Shown: positions 1 to 9,543, numbered from the stretch's first letter. The stretch: DNA of 48,586 bases from Xanthobacter autotrophicus (GCF_030015065.1 NZ_JAIVFN010000020.1:1-48586); one strand, 5' to 3'. Notes: a model not told the origin generated them from the sequence alone. Made by a program: numbers and translations.

Positions 1-8
1 CTCCCCGT

Positions 9-32
9 CCCTCCCCCGCAAGCGGGAGAGGG
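9..32. repeat. Intergenic palindrome, copy 1
   Basis: Arms of 11 bases (9-19 and 22-32) flank a 2-base centre AA and pair with one mismatch; the right arm reads GCGGGAGAGGG. The same palindrome occurs without mismatch at 48530-48553 and in variant form at 12199-12222, so this is a dispersed intergenic repeat. It sits just upstream of the cfa start. Confidence 0.6.
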
Positions 33-51
33 AGATCGTCGGAGCCCTTTG

Positions 52-1281
52 ATGCGCCTCCTCTCCCACCTCCTGAGCCGCTTCGTGGAGAAGGGCCAGC
101 TCACGGTCCTCACCGTGGACGGCCAGCGCCACGTCTTTGGCTCGGGGGTGGACGGGCCATCCGTCACCGTGCGCATGCATGACAGGAAGCTGGAGCGCGA
201 CCTGTTCTTCAATCCGGAGCTGGTGGCGGCGGAAGCCTATATGGACGGCCGCCTCTCCTTCGAGGACGGGGCCGGCGCGTTCGAGCTGCTGTCCCTGTTC
301 TCGGTGAACCGCAAGGGGCTGGGCAGCCACCCGGTGCAGCAGGCGCTGCGCAAGGCGTGGCGCTCGGTGCGGCGGTTCCAGCAGGCCAACCCGGTCAACA
401 AGGCGAAGGAGAACGTCTCCTCCCACTACGACCACCCGGCCGCCTTCTACCGGCTGTGGCTGGACGAGACCATGGCCTATAGCTGCGCCTACTTCCGCGA
501 TCCGGAAGAGCCGCTGGCGGAGGCGCAGCGCAACAAGTTCCGCCATATCGCCGCCAAGCTGAAGATCTCCCCCGGCATGCGGGTGGCGGAGATCGGCTCG
601 GGCTGGGGCGGGCTTGCCATCTACATGGCGAAAGAATGCGGGGCGCAGGTCACCGCCATCAATGTCTCCCCGGAGCAGCTCGCCGAAAGCCGGCGGCTCG
701 CGGAGGCGGCGGGCGTGGCCGGCTCCATCGACTTCCGCGAGGTGGATTATCGCAACTTGCAGGGCAAGTTCGACCGCGTGGTCTCTATCGGCATGATGGA
801 GCATGTGGGCGTCTCGCACTTCGACGATTACTTCACCACCATCCGCAACCTCCTGGATGAGGGCGGTTTCGCGCTGGTGCACGCCATCGGCCGCATGTCG
901 CCGCCCGGCACCACGGCGCCCTTCATCCGCAAGTATATCTTCCCCGGCGGCTATGTGCCGGCGCTGTCAGAAGTGTTCGCCTCCACCGAGCGCACCCATT
1001 TGTGGGTGGATGACTGCGAGGTACTGCGCCTGCACTATTACTGGACCATCCGCGCGTGGCGGCGAAACTTCATGGCGCGGCGCGCCGAGGTGGACGCCAT
1101 GATGGGCGAGCGCTTCGGCCGCATGTGGGAATTCTACCTCGCCGCCGTTGAGCTGGGCTTCCTGCACGGCTCCAACATGGTGTTCCAGCTGCTGCTCTCC
1201 GAGAAGCGCGACGACGTGCCGGTGCTGCGCGACTACATGTTCGACGCCGAGCGCGCGCTCGCGGCGCGGGAGGGGCGGTGA
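52..1281 (+). CDS. cfa: Cyclopropane-fatty-acyl-phospholipid synthase
   Basis: The enzyme transfers a methylene group from S-adenosylmethionine to the double bond of unsaturated acyl chains in membrane phospholipids. The protein has 409 residues, near the usual length of bacterial Cfa (about 380-420). An N-terminal region of about 110 residues precedes the hallmark SSHYD segment near residue 124 and a Rossmann SAM-binding loop, VAEIGSGWGG, near residues 180-190; a typical GMMEHVG segment follows near 246. A TTG lies directly before the ATG at 52; I chose the ATG because GGAG at 41-44 is well spaced for it. The methylmalonyl-CoA mutase genes follow on the same strand after a 208-base gap containing a repeat, so it is probably a separate unit. 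Family assignment is firm, but substrate was not tested. Confidence 0.93.
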   Translation: MRLLSHLLSRFVEKGQLTVLTVDGQRHVFGSGVDGPSVTVRMHDRKLERDLFFNPELVAAEAYMDGRLSFEDGAGAFELLSLFSVNRKGLGSHPVQQALRKAWRSVRRFQQANPVNKAKENVSSHYDHPAAFYRLWLDETMAYSCAYFRDPEEPLAEAQRNKFRHIAAKLKISPGMRVAEIGSGWGGLAIYMAKECGAQVTAINVSPEQLAESRRLAEAAGVAGSIDFREVDYRNLQGKFDRVVSIGMMEHVGVSHFDDYFTTIRNLLDEGGFALVHAIGRMSPPGTTAPFIRKYIFPGGYVPALSEVFASTERTHLWVDDCEVLRLHYYWTIRAWRRNFMARRAEVDAMMGERFGRMWEFYLAAVELGFLHGSNMVFQLLLSEKRDDVPVLRDYMFDAERALAAREGR

Positions 1282-1319
1282 TGGCAGGCTTTCCACGGCG
1301 TGCCGAATGGTTCCAAGCC

Positions 1320-1455
1320 GCCGTCATGCCCGGCCTCGTGCCGGGCTTCCACGCCTATCCGCTCGCGAACCGCTCGATGCCTTGCACCCGGTCGCAGCCC
1401 GTGGATGGCCCGGAACTCAGGTGTTCCCGAGTTCCGCCCTTGGACACGGAAGCCA
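1320..1455. repeat. Mosaic inverted-repeat element between cfa and mutA
   Basis: The gap holds nested palindromes. GCCCGGC (1328-1334) and GCCGGGC (1340-1346) form a 7-bp stem around CTCGT. CGGAACTC (1411-1418) and GAGTTCCG (1429-1436) form a perfect 8-bp stem. The context GTCATGCCCGG...CCGGGC...CCACG, followed by GTGGATGGCC, resembles a dispersed intergenic repeat that I recall from many Hyphomicrobiales genomes. A small reading frame from 1281 in this stretch has no recognisable content. Confidence 0.5.
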
Positions 1456-1489
1456 CGCTCTCCACTCATTTCCTCCCGGAGGTCCCCTC

Positions 1490-3322
1490 ATGACCGCCCT
1501 GCCCTTCGCGACCGACCTTGCCCCCGTCACCCGCGAGGACTGGCTGAAGCTGGTCGAGGGCGTGCTGAAGGGCGCGCCCTATGACAAGCGCCTCGTCACC
1601 CGCACCTATGAGGGCCTCGCCCTCGACGCCCTGCCGGCCCGCAAGCCGAACGCCCCCATCGTGGCGGGGCGGCCGGCCGGCGCGCCGTGGATCATCAGCG
1701 CGCGGGTGGACCAGCCGGACCTCGCCGCCGCCCACGCGCAGGCCCTGGAGGATCTGGACGGCGGCGCCTCGGGCCTCGCCCTGGTCTATGCCTCGTCGCC
1801 CTCGGCCTACGGCTTCGGCCTGCCGGACGGCGCCGACCTGAAGGTGGTGCTCAAGGACGTGCTGCTCGACCTCATCGAGACGCGCATCGAGAGCGGCGCC
1901 TTCCAGGGCCGGGGCGAAGACCTCGCCTTCGCCGATCACGCCGAGGCCACGGGCTTCGACCCCAAGGGCCTCGCCGTCTCCTTCGGCCTGAACCCGCTGG
2001 GCGACTTCGCCGCCGCCGGCACCCTCCCCATGGCATGGCCGCTGCTGGCCAAGCGCTTCGCCGAGACCTCCGCCATCCTCGCGGCGCGGGGCTTTGCCGG
2101 CCCGTTCGCGCGGGCGGACGGCGGCGTGTTCCATGCCGCCGGCGCCTCCGACGCGCAGGAGCTGGCGGCCGTGCTGGCCACCGCCGTAGCCTATCTCAAG
2201 GCCTATGGGGAGGCGGGCATCACCCTCTCGCAGGCGGCGGCGCGGATCGAGGTCGCCCTCGTGGCGGACCTGAACCAGACCGCCACCATCGCCAAGTTCC
2301 GCGCCATCCGCCTTTTGTGGGGCGCGGTGCTGCGCGAATGCGGCCTGCCGGAGACGGCGCTGAAGGTGCACGCCACCACCGCCTGGCGCTCCCTGACCCG
2401 ACGCGATCCTTACGTGAACCTGCTGCGCACCACCATCGCGGCGTTCGCGGCCGGCGTCGGCGGGGCGGACAGCCTCACCGTGCTGCCCTTCACCCAGGCC
2501 CTGGGCCTGCCCGACGCCTTCGCCCGGCGCCTCGCCCGCAACACCCAGGTGATGCTGCTGGAGGAATCCAACGTCCACCGCGTCGCCGATCCCGGCGCGG
2601 GCGCCGGCGCGGTGGAGGCCCACACGGACGGGCTCGCCGAGAAGGCCTGGGACCTGTTCCGCACCATCGAGAAGCGCGGCGGCATGGCCGACGTGCTGGA
2701 GGATCGCTGGCTGAAGGCCGAGATCGCCGAGGTGAAGGCCAAGCGAGACAAGGATGTCGCCACCCGTAAGGCCCCCATCACCGGCACCTCGGAATTTCCC
2801 ATCCTGGTGCAGGAGGCCCCCGAGGTGCTGGCGCCCCTGCCGGCCACGTTCGAGCCCGTGGCCGACGGCGCGCTGACGCCCCACCGCATCGCCGAGCCAT
2901 TCGAGGCCCTGCGCGACAAGGCCGAAGCCGCCGCGAAGGCGCCGGCCGTCTTCCTCGCCACGCTCGGCCCCGTCGCCGCATTCACGGCGCGGGCCACCTT
3001 CGCCAAGAACTTCTTCGAGGCCGGCGGCATCGCCGCCCCCGTGCCGGACGGCTTCGCCGACCGTGACGCGCTGGTGGCGGCCTTCACGGCCGCAGGCACG
3101 CCCTTCGCCTGCCTGGTCTCCTCGGACGAGGTGTATAATGCAGAAGGTACAGCCACGGCCGAGGCGCTGAAAGCCGCGGGCGCCAGCGCCATCTGGCTCG
3201 CCGGCAAGCCGGCGGAGCTGGAAGCCGCGCTCAAGGCGGCCGGTGTCTCCGGCTTCCTTTTCGCCGGCTGCGACGCGCTGGAGACGCTGGCTGCCGCGCA
3301 GGCGGCGGCGGGACTGGACTGA
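1490..3322 (+). CDS. mutA: Methylmalonyl-CoA mutase, small (MutA) subunit
   Basis: This is the smaller, non-catalytic partner of the adenosylcobalamin-dependent mutase that interconverts (R)-methylmalonyl-CoA and succinyl-CoA. It has 610 residues, as expected for MutA, and shares the TIM-barrel signatures of the large subunit, for example WRSLTRRDPYVNLLRTTIAAFAAGVGGADS near residues 300-330 (shown in full only as a landmark of the family; key residues are the RDPYVN and GGAD segments). The C-terminal cobalamin-type domain lacks the DxHxxG motif, as usual for this subunit. The reading frame stays open upstream to 1148, but GGAGG at 1478-1482 fixes the ATG at 1490. An exported small protein and then mutB follow on the same strand, indicating one operon. 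Confidence 0.93.
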   Translation: MTALPFATDLAPVTREDWLKLVEGVLKGAPYDKRLVTRTYEGLALDALPARKPNAPIVAGRPAGAPWIISARVDQPDLAAAHAQALEDLDGGASGLALVYASSPSAYGFGLPDGADLKVVLKDVLLDLIETRIESGAFQGRGEDLAFADHAEATGFDPKGLAVSFGLNPLGDFAAAGTLPMAWPLLAKRFAETSAILAARGFAGPFARADGGVFHAAGASDAQELAAVLATAVAYLKAYGEAGITLSQAAARIEVALVADLNQTATIAKFRAIRLLWGAVLRECGLPETALKVHATTAWRSLTRRDPYVNLLRTTIAAFAAGVGGADSLTVLPFTQALGLPDAFARRLARNTQVMLLEESNVHRVADPGAGAGAVEAHTDGLAEKAWDLFRTIEKRGGMADVLEDRWLKAEIAEVKAKRDKDVATRKAPITGTSEFPILVQEAPEVLAPLPATFEPVADGALTPHRIAEPFEALRDKAEAAAKAPAVFLATLGPVAAFTARATFAKNFFEAGGIAAPVPDGFADRDALVAAFTAAGTPFACLVSSDEVYNAEGTATAEALKAAGASAIWLAGKPAELEAALKAAGVSGFLFAGCDALETLAAAQAAAGLD

Positions 3323-3344
3323 ACAGCAGGACGGGAGGCGAGCC

Positions 3345-3716
3345 ATGTGGCACAAGATTGCGGGCCTCACCGCCCTTGCGCGCCTCACGGCGGCGATGGC
3401 AGTTACCCCCGCCCGCGCCGACACCGCCAAGCGCTCCGACGGGTACTGGGTGGTGCGCACCTCCGCCGAGGCAGGGAAGTGCAACAAGAATTTCAACTTC
3501 AAGCTTGCAGTGAAGAATGGCAAAGTCACCTGTGCGGGCTATTGGCCAGTGAAGGCGAGTGGTGGCATCAGCAAGCTTGGCCTGGTGCGGATGACCTTGG
3601 TCCATGGGCAACGCAAAGTCACCGCCACCGGGCTCGCCGAGGGCGACCAGGCATCGGACGACTGGTCCTCGCCCCTCCCGAATTGCACCGGCTCCTGGTT
3701 TGCCAGACGCGCCTGA
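3345..3716 (+). CDS. Small exported cysteine-containing protein of unknown function
   Basis: This 123-residue protein is not one I recognise. Residues 1-26 look like a Sec signal peptide ending PARA before DTAKR, so the mature chain of about 97 residues should be periplasmic. It contains three or more cysteines (KCNKN, TCAGY, NCTGS) and many Lys and Ser/Thr, unlike its acid-rich cytoplasmic neighbours. The start ATG at 3345 is preceded by GGGAGG at 3333-3338. The frame is open further upstream, but that part overlaps mutA. It begins 22 bases after mutA ends and stops 45 bases before mutB, so it is probably co-transcribed with the mutase genes, although no link to the enzyme is obvious. Codon use near 3480-3620 looks less GC-rich than the flanking genes. 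Confidence 0.72.
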   Translation: MWHKIAGLTALARLTAAMAVTPARADTAKRSDGYWVVRTSAEAGKCNKNFNFKLAVKNGKVTCAGYWPVKASGGISKLGLVRMTLVHGQRKVTATGLAEGDQASDDWSSPLPNCTGSWFARRA

Positions 3717-3761
3717 GCCTTTCCGCCAAAGCCACCGCCGCCGATTTCGAGGGAACAGAAG

Positions 3762-5918
3762 ATGAGCCGGATCCCCAACTTCGCCGACATCGACTGGCGC
3801 GCGCCTGAGCTGGTCGCCCCCTCCGCCGCGGCCGCCCCCTGGACCACGCCCGAGGGCATCCCGGTGAAGCCGCTCTACGGCCCGGCCGACATTGAGGGCC
3901 TCTCCTACATCGACACCTATCCCGGCATCGCGCCGTTCCTGCGCGGGCCCTATGCGCCCATGTACGCCACCCAGCCCTGGACCATCCGGCAATATGCCGG
4001 CTTCTCCACGGCCGAGGATTCCAACGCCTTCTACCGCCGCAACCTCGCCGCCGGCCAGAAGGGCCTGTCGGTTGCCTTCGACCTCGCCACCCATCGCGGC
4101 TATGACTCAGACCATCCCCGCGTCGCCGGCGACGTGGGCATGGCGGGGGTGGCCATCGACTCCATCTACGACATGCGCACCCTGTTCTCGGGCATCCCGC
4201 TCGACCAGATGAGCGTATCCATGACCATGAACGGCGCCGTGCTGCCGGTCCTGGCGCTCTATGTGGTGGCGGCGGAAGAACAGGGCGTGGCGCCGGCCAA
4301 GCTCTCCGGCACCATCCAGAACGATATTCTCAAAGAATTCATGGTGCGGAACACCTATATCTATCCGCCCGCCCCCTCCATGCGCATCATCTCGGACATC
4401 TTCGCCTACACGTCGAAGGAGATGCCGCGCTTCAACTCCATTTCCATTTCCGGCTACCACATGCAGGAGGCCGGCGCGACGCAGGACCTCGAACTCGCCT
4501 ACACGCTGGCGGACGGCGTGGAATATGGCCGCGCCGGCGCCGCCGCGGGGCTTCCCATCGACGTGTTCGCGCCGCGCCTCAGCTTCTTCTGGGCCATCGG
4601 CATGAATTTCTTCATGGAGGTGGCGAAGCTCCGCGCCGCCCGCCTCCTGTGGACGCGCCTGATGACCGACCTCGGCGCCAAGAACCCCAAGTCCCTGCCC
4701 CTGCGCACCCATTCGCAGACCTCCGGCTGGTCGCTCACCGCGCAGGACGTGTTCAACAACGTCATGCGCACCGCCATCGAGGCCATGGCCGCGACCCAGG
4801 GCCAGACCCAGTCGCTGCACACCAATGCGCTGGACGAGGCGCTGGCCCTGCCCACGGACTTCTCCGCCCGCATCGCCCGCAACACCCAGATCCTGCTGCA
4901 GCAGGAGAGCGGCACCACCCGGCAGATCGACCTGTGGGGCGGCTCCTTCTTCGTGGAGAAGCTCACGGCGGATCTTGCCGCCAAGGCGTGGGCGCACATC
5001 CAGGAGGTGGAGGCGCTGGGCGGCATGGCCAAGGCCATCGAGGCCGGCATTCCCAAGCTGCGCATCGAGGAGGCCGCCGCCACCACCCAGGCCCGCATCG
5101 ACGGTGGCGCGCAGACCGTGGTGGGCGTGAACAAGTTCAAGCCCGAGCGCGACCGCATGATCGACGTGCTGAAGGTGGAGAACGCCACCGTGCGCGCCGC
5201 CCAGATCGACAAGCTCAACCGCCTGCGCGCGGAGCGGAACCCCACCGAGGTGGCCGCCAAGCTGGAGGCGCTGACCAATGGTGCGGCCGGCAACGGCAAC
5301 CTCCTGGCGCTGGCCATCGACGCAGCCCGGGCCAAGGCCACGGTGGGCGAGATTTCCGACGCGCTGGAGAAGGTGTTCGGCCGCCACCGCGCCGAGATCC
5401 GCGCCATCTCCGGCGTCTACAAGCGCGAGGCGACCGCCATGACGGACAAGGTGGGCAAGCTGCAGAAGCTGGTGGAAGCGTTCGAGCATGCGGAAGGCCG
5501 CCGGCCGCGCATCCTCGTCGCCAAGGTGGGCCAGGACGGCCACGACCGCGGCCAGAAGGTGATCGCCTCCGCCTTCGCCGACCTCGGCTTCGACGTGGAC
5601 ATCGGCCCGCTCTTCGCCACCCCCGAGGAAGCCGCCCGGCAGGCGGTGGAGAACGACGTGCACGTGGTGGGCATCTCCTCGCTGGCCGCCGGCCACCTCA
5701 CCCTCGTGCCGGCGCTGAAGGCGGCGCTGGAGGCGGAGGGCCGGGGCGACATCATGGTGGTGGTGGGCGGCGTGGTGCCGCCGCAGGATTACGACGCCCT
5801 GAAGGCCGCCGGCGCCGAGGCCATCTTCCCGCCCGGCACGGTCATCGCCGATGCGGCGAAGGAGTTGCTCGCCACCCTCTCCCACCGCCTCGGCCACACC
5901 CTCGAAGCGGCGGAGTGA
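3762..5918 (+). CDS. mutB: Methylmalonyl-CoA mutase, large catalytic (MutB) subunit
   Basis: The catalytic subunit carries out the radical rearrangement between methylmalonyl-CoA and succinyl-CoA in the cytoplasm. Length, 718 residues, is standard for MutB. The N-terminal TIM barrel includes the substrate-tunnel segment beginning [11 protein letters not shown] near residue 77 and [11 protein letters not shown] near 318. The C-terminal cobalamin-binding domain carries DGHDRG at residues 592-597, in which His594 is the expected lower axial cobalt ligand, and ends with [12 protein letters not shown]. The start at 3762 (ATGAGCCGG) fits a MutB N-terminus. The stop at 5916-5918 lies two bases before the next gene, indicating translational coupling to an MBL-fold hydrolase. 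No meaB chaperone gene lies next to it in this window. Confidence 0.96.
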   Translation: MSRIPNFADIDWRAPELVAPSAAAAPWTTPEGIPVKPLYGPADIEGLSYIDTYPGIAPFLRGPYAPMYATQPWTIRQYAGFSTAEDSNAFYRRNLAAGQKGLSVAFDLATHRGYDSDHPRVAGDVGMAGVAIDSIYDMRTLFSGIPLDQMSVSMTMNGAVLPVLALYVVAAEEQGVAPAKLSGTIQNDILKEFMVRNTYIYPPAPSMRIISDIFAYTSKEMPRFNSISISGYHMQEAGATQDLELAYTLADGVEYGRAGAAAGLPIDVFAPRLSFFWAIGMNFFMEVAKLRAARLLWTRLMTDLGAKNPKSLPLRTHSQTSGWSLTAQDVFNNVMRTAIEAMAATQGQTQSLHTNALDEALALPTDFSARIARNTQILLQQESGTTRQIDLWGGSFFVEKLTADLAAKAWAHIQEVEALGGMAKAIEAGIPKLRIEEAAATTQARIDGGAQTVVGVNKFKPERDRMIDVLKVENATVRAAQIDKLNRLRAERNPTEVAAKLEALTNGAAGNGNLLALAIDAARAKATVGEISDALEKVFGRHRAEIRAISGVYKREATAMTDKVGKLQKLVEAFEHAEGRRPRILVAKVGQDGHDRGQKVIASAFADLGFDVDIGPLFATPEEAARQAVENDVHVVGISSLAAGHLTLVPALKAALEAEGRGDIMVVVGGVVPPQDYDALKAAGAEAIFPPGTVIADAAKELLATLSHRLGHTLEAAE

Positions 5919-5920
5919 GC

Positions 5921-6853
5921 ATGGCCGGCGGGCTGGCGCCGCTGGGCTCCACCCTGCGGGTGCTGGAGCCGGCGCCTCACGTGCTCGCCTTCTATGACGG
6001 GCGCGTGCCGGGGGAGCGGCTGCACGGTGCCCACGAGAACTGGCTGGACGACGGCGCCTATGCGCTGGGCATCGCCTCCTATGCGGTGCTGGATGGCGAC
6101 GAGGCGCTGGTCTACGACACCCATATCTCACTGGCGCATGCCCGCATCATCCGGGAGACGCTGGAACGGCGGGGCGCCCGGCGCATCCGTGTGGTGCTGA
6201 GCCACTGGCATGACGACCATGTGGCCGGCAACGCCGTGTTCGCCGACTGCGAGATCATCGCCAACCGGGAAACCGCCGCCTTGCTCGCGCTCCACAGGGA
6301 GCGGCTGGAGGCGGGCGATCCGCCCATCCGCCCCCTGATCCTGCCGAATGTCCTGTTCGAGGAACGGCTTGAGCTGACCGTCGGTTCGGTTCCGGTGGCG
6401 CTTTTCCACATGGATATCCACAGCCGGGACGGCACGGTGGCCCTGCTGCCGGATGGGCTGCTCCTGGCCGGCGACACGCTGGAAGACCCCATCACCTATG
6501 TGGACGAGCCCGACCGTCTTGCCGCCCACCTCGCCGGGCTGGAGCGGCTGGCGGCACTGGAGGCGACGCGCATCCTGCCCAACCACGGCGCGCCGGAGGT
6601 GATCGCCGCCGGCGGCTACGGGCCGGCGCTCATTACAGCCACCCGGCTTTATGTGGAGCAGCTGCTGCGCCTGAAGGCAGAGCCGGCGCTGGCAGGGCCC
6701 GATCTGCGGACGTTCGCCAAGGAGGCCTTCGCGACGGGGGCGGTGACCTATTTCGAGCCCTATGAGGCGGTGCACCGGCGCAATGTGGATGCGGTGGCCG
6801 ACGCTACCGAGGCTGCGCCCCCTGGCCATCACGCGCCGGAACGAGCGAGATAG
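5921..6853 (+). CDS. MBL-fold metallo-hydrolase coupled to mutB
   Basis: The 310-residue protein belongs to the metallo-beta-lactamase fold. The metal-binding signature HWHDDH is at residues 95-100, and a later AGDTLEDP segment and an NHGAP segment near residues 180-225 supply the further Asp and His ligands typical of the fold. Members hydrolyse thioesters, lactones or phosphodiesters, and the sequence does not choose among these. The ATG at 5921 follows the mutB stop after two bases, so it is almost certainly translated from the same message. A CoA-thioester or lactone clean-up role beside the mutase is inference only. There is no signal peptide. Confidence 0.82.
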   Translation: MAGGLAPLGSTLRVLEPAPHVLAFYDGRVPGERLHGAHENWLDDGAYALGIASYAVLDGDEALVYDTHISLAHARIIRETLERRGARRIRVVLSHWHDDHVAGNAVFADCEIIANRETAALLALHRERLEAGDPPIRPLILPNVLFEERLELTVGSVPVALFHMDIHSRDGTVALLPDGLLLAGDTLEDPITYVDEPDRLAAHLAGLERLAALEATRILPNHGAPEVIAAGGYGPALITATRLYVEQLLRLKAEPALAGPDLRTFAKEAFATGAVTYFEPYEAVHRRNVDAVADATEAAPPGHHAPERAR

Positions 6854-6907
6854 CGTCTGCACTCGCATGAATTGCAGTTTGACCCTACCATGGGAGGGTC
6901 GATCGGA

Positions 6908-7591
6908 ATGGGGGGTCGACCGATGGGCTTCCGGGGGCTTACTGTGCGCAACTCCAGCGGGCTTCAGCGAAGCCACAATTATCACCGCGTCCGTCTCCTT
7001 GCCTTCGGGCTGGCCGTAGGCGTCGGCGTTCCGGGAGCGGCCTTGGACCGCGCGGCAGCGCAGGCGGGAAAACCGCGCGCGACGGCCATCCTCGTCCCTG
7101 GCGCCGGCGGCGCCGTCCCTTCCGACTTCCTGATCCGCAACCGCGCCGCGCTCGAACAGCGCGGCATCGCGACCATCCTAGCGCAGGGCAATGTCGGGGC
7201 TGCGGTGGCGTCGGCCAGCCGGCCGGTGGTGGTTGTGGGCATGAGCCGAGGCACCCTGGCGGCGGCGGCAGGGAGCAGCCGCGCGAACGGGCTCGTCCTC
7301 GTGTCGGGGCCCCTGATGCCCGGACCGGCGCCGAACTCGGTCAAGGCGGTGGCAGGCTCGCCGTCGGCCTTGCCGACCACGCTGATCGTGCACAACCCCA
7401 ACGACGCCTGCGCCAGCACGCCCGCGTCTGGGGTCGCGCCGTTTCAAGCCTGGAGCGGGAAAGCCCAGATTGCCTGGGTCAGTTCAGGACCAGGGCAGGG
7501 CAATCCGTGCGGCCCGTTCGCAGCCCATGGTTTTGCAGGCAATGACGACACTGCCGTTTCGGCCATCGCGAGCTTCATCCTCTCGCGATAG
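6908..7591 (+). CDS. Exported alpha/beta-hydrolase-like protein
   Basis: This 227-residue protein has a basic N-terminus followed by a hydrophobic stretch (RLLAFGLAVGVGVPGAAL) and AAAQA, consistent with a signal peptide. The mature part holds a GMSRGT nucleophile-elbow motif (GxSxG with Ser near residue 116), NPNDACAS with a candidate acid, and AHGF near the end with a candidate catalytic His, an arrangement typical of alpha/beta hydrolases. Two cysteine-containing loops (DACAST, GNPCGP) could form a disulfide. I chose the ATG at 6908 because GGGAGGG lies at 6892-6898; ATGs at 6872 and 6923 are alternatives. The substrate is unknown. The gene ends 20 bases from the convergent dxs. Confidence 0.65.
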   Translation: MGGRPMGFRGLTVRNSSGLQRSHNYHRVRLLAFGLAVGVGVPGAALDRAAAQAGKPRATAILVPGAGGAVPSDFLIRNRAALEQRGIATILAQGNVGAAVASASRPVVVVGMSRGTLAAAAGSSRANGLVLVSGPLMPGPAPNSVKAVAGSPSALPTTLIVHNPNDACASTPASGVAPFQAWSGKAQIAWVSSGPGQGNPCGPFAAHGFAGNDDTAVSAIASFILSR

Positions 7592-7593
7592 CC

Positions 7594-7606
7594 GGGGCCG
7601 CGCCCC
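7594..7606. terminator. Short hairpin between convergent genes
   Basis: GGGGC (7594-7598) and GCCCC (7602-7606) form a 5-bp stem with a 3-base loop in the 20-base gap between the hydrolase-like gene and dxs. There is no T-run on either side, so the terminator reading is weak. Confidence 0.25.
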
Positions 7607-7611
7607 TCCCC

Positions 7612-9543
7612 TCACCCCGCCTTGTGCAGGCTGACGCCGACCTTCGCCTTCCCCACCAGCCCCTCCACCTTCGCCACGATGGCGTCGGCGTCGAGGCCAG
7701 CCTCGGCCAGCTGGCGGGCCTGCGTCTCTTGGTCGATATAGATGTCGGGCAGGACCATGGCGCGCACCTTCACCGTGCCGCGGTCAAGCAGGCCCTCGTC
7801 GGTGAGAAGCTGGAGCACATGGCTGCCGAAGCCACCCACGGAGCCCTCCTCCACGGTCACCAGCGCGCCATGGCCGGCGGCGAGCTTCAGCACCAGATCC
7901 CGGTCGAGGGGCTTGGCGAAGCGGGCATCGGCCACGGTGAGGGTGAAGCCGGCCGCCTCCAGCCGCTCGGCGGCGTCAATGCAGGCGGCCAGCCGCGTGC
8001 CGAGGGAGAGGAGGGCGATGTCGCCCTCCCCGGTTCCGCGCACGATGCGGCCCTTGCCGATGGGCAGAGCCTCGCCCCGGTCGGGCCGCTCCACGCCCAC
8101 GCCCTCGCCACGCGGGAAACGCACGGCGGTGGGGCCGTCGTCATAGGCGACCATGGTGGCCATCATGTGCACCAGCTCCGCCTCGTCGGCGGGGGCCATC
8201 ACGGTCATGCCCGGCAGGCAGGCGAGGAAGGCGATGTCGAAGGCGCCCGCATGGGTCGCCCCGTCCGCCCCCACGAGGCCGGCGCGGTCGATGACGAAGC
8301 GCACGGGCAGGCCCTGCAGCGCCACGTCGTGCACCACCTGGTCGTAGGCCCGCTGGAGGAAGGTGGAATAGAGCGCGCAGAACGGCTTGAAGCCCTCCGC
8401 CGCGAGCCCGCCCGCGAACGTCACCGCGTGCTGCTCGGCGATGCCCACGTCAAAGGTGCGCTCGGGATGGACCTGCCCAAACAGGTCGAGCCCGGTGCCG
8501 GAGGGCATGGCTGCGGTGATGGCCACCACCTTGGGGTCGCGCCGGGCCTGCGAAATGAGGCTCTCGGCGAACACGCGGGTGTAGGACGGCGCGTTGGACT
8601 TCGCCTTCACCTGGGCGCCCGTCACCACGTCGAACTTGACCACGCCGTGATACTTGTCGGCGCTGGCCTCGGCGGGGGCGTAGCCCTTGCCCTTCTGCGT
8701 CACCACATGGACGAGGATGGGTCCGCTCTTGGCGTCCCGCACATTCTTGAGCACCGGCAGGAGGTGATCGAGATTGTGCCCGTCGATGGGGCCGACATAG
8801 TAGAAGCCCAGCTCCTCGAACAGGGTGCCCCCGGTCCAGAAGCCGCGGGCGAACTCCTCGGCCCGCGCGGCGCCGCGCTCCACGAACTTGGGCAGGTGGC
8901 CGGCGATCTGCTTGCCGATCTCGCGGAGCGAGCGGTAGGTCTGCCCCGAAATGAGCCGCGCCAGATAGGCCGACATGGCCCCCGTGGGCGGGGCGATGGA
9001 CATGTCGTTGTCGTTGAGGATGACGATGAGCCGGCTATCCATGGCGCCGGCATTGTTCATGGCCTCATAGGCCATGCCGGCGGACATGGCGCCGTCGCCG
9101 ATCACGCACACCACGTTGCGCTCTTCCCCCGAGAGGTCCCGCGCCACCGCCATGCCGAGGCCGGCGGAGATGGAGGTGGACGAGTGCGCCGCCCCGAACG
9201 GGTCGTATTCGCTCTCCGACCGCCGCGTGAAGCCCGAGAGGCCGCCGCCCTGGCGCAGGGTGCGGATGCGGTCACGCCGGCCGGTGAGGATCTTGTGGGG
9301 GTAGCACTGGTGGCCGACATCCCAGATCAGGCGGTCGTGGGGGGTGTTGAACACATGGTGGAGGGCCACCGTCAGCTCGACCACGCCGAGGCCGGCGCCC
9401 AGATGCCCGCCGGTCACGGAGACGGCATCAATGGTCTCCGCGCGCAGTTCAGCGGCGAGCTGGGCCAGCTTATCCTGGGGGAGGCGCCGCACGTCGGCGG
9501 CATCGCGGATGGTATCGAGCAGCGGGGTCTTCAGCAAAGTCAC
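7612..9543 (-). CDS. dxs: 1-deoxy-D-xylulose-5-phosphate synthase
   Basis: The enzyme condenses pyruvate and glyceraldehyde 3-phosphate in a thiamine-diphosphate-dependent reaction, the entry step of the MEP isoprenoid pathway. The 643-residue length is normal. Visible landmarks are [18 protein letters not shown] near residue 45, [10 protein letters not shown] near 80, the ThDP motif GDGAMSAG with NDN about 30 residues later, and a transketolase-like centre with [16 protein letters not shown] chose the GTG start at 9543 (protein begins [10 protein letters not shown]) because GGAG lies six bases before it and the N-terminus then matches the family; an ATG at 9648 would add 35 residues of unusual composition. 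It is a single gene with no evident operon partner. Confidence 0.95.
   Translation of the reverse strand: MTLLKTPLLDTIRDAADVRRLPQDKLAQLAAELRAETIDAVSVTGGHLGAGLGVVELTVALHHVFNTPHDRLIWDVGHQCYPHKILTGRRDRIRTLRQGGGLSGFTRRSESEYDPFGAAHSSTSISAGLGMAVARDLSGEERNVVCVIGDGAMSAGMAYEAMNNAGAMDSRLIVILNDNDMSIAPPTGAMSAYLARLISGQTYRSLREIGKQIAGHLPKFVERGAARAEEFARGFWTGGTLFEELGFYYVGPIDGHNLDHLLPVLKNVRDAKSGPILVHVVTQKGKGYAPAEASADKYHGVVKFDVVTGAQVKAKSNAPSYTRVFAESLISQARRDPKVVAITAAMPSGTGLDLFGQVHPERTFDVGIAEQHAVTFAGGLAAEGFKPFCALYSTFLQRAYDQVVHDVALQGLPVRFVIDRAGLVGADGATHAGAFDIAFLACLPGMTVMAPADEAELVHMMATMVAYDDGPTAVRFPRGEGVGVERPDRGEALPIGKGRIVRGTGEGDIALLSLGTRLAACIDAAERLEAAGFTLTVADARFAKPLDRDLVLKLAAGHGALVTVEEGSVGGFGSHVLQLLTDEGLLDRGTVKVRAMVLPDIYIDQETQARQLAEAGLDADAIVAKVEGLVGKAKVGVSLHKAG

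Noticed and set aside
1278-1493. Small plus-strand frame between cfa and mutA
   Set aside because: It lies on a repeat element and has no recognisable protein content or clear ribosome site.
1466-3529. Long minus-strand open frame opposite mutA
   Set aside because: It is the antisense shadow of a clear gene in GC-rich DNA; its translation is low-complexity Arg/Gly/His-rich without family motifs.
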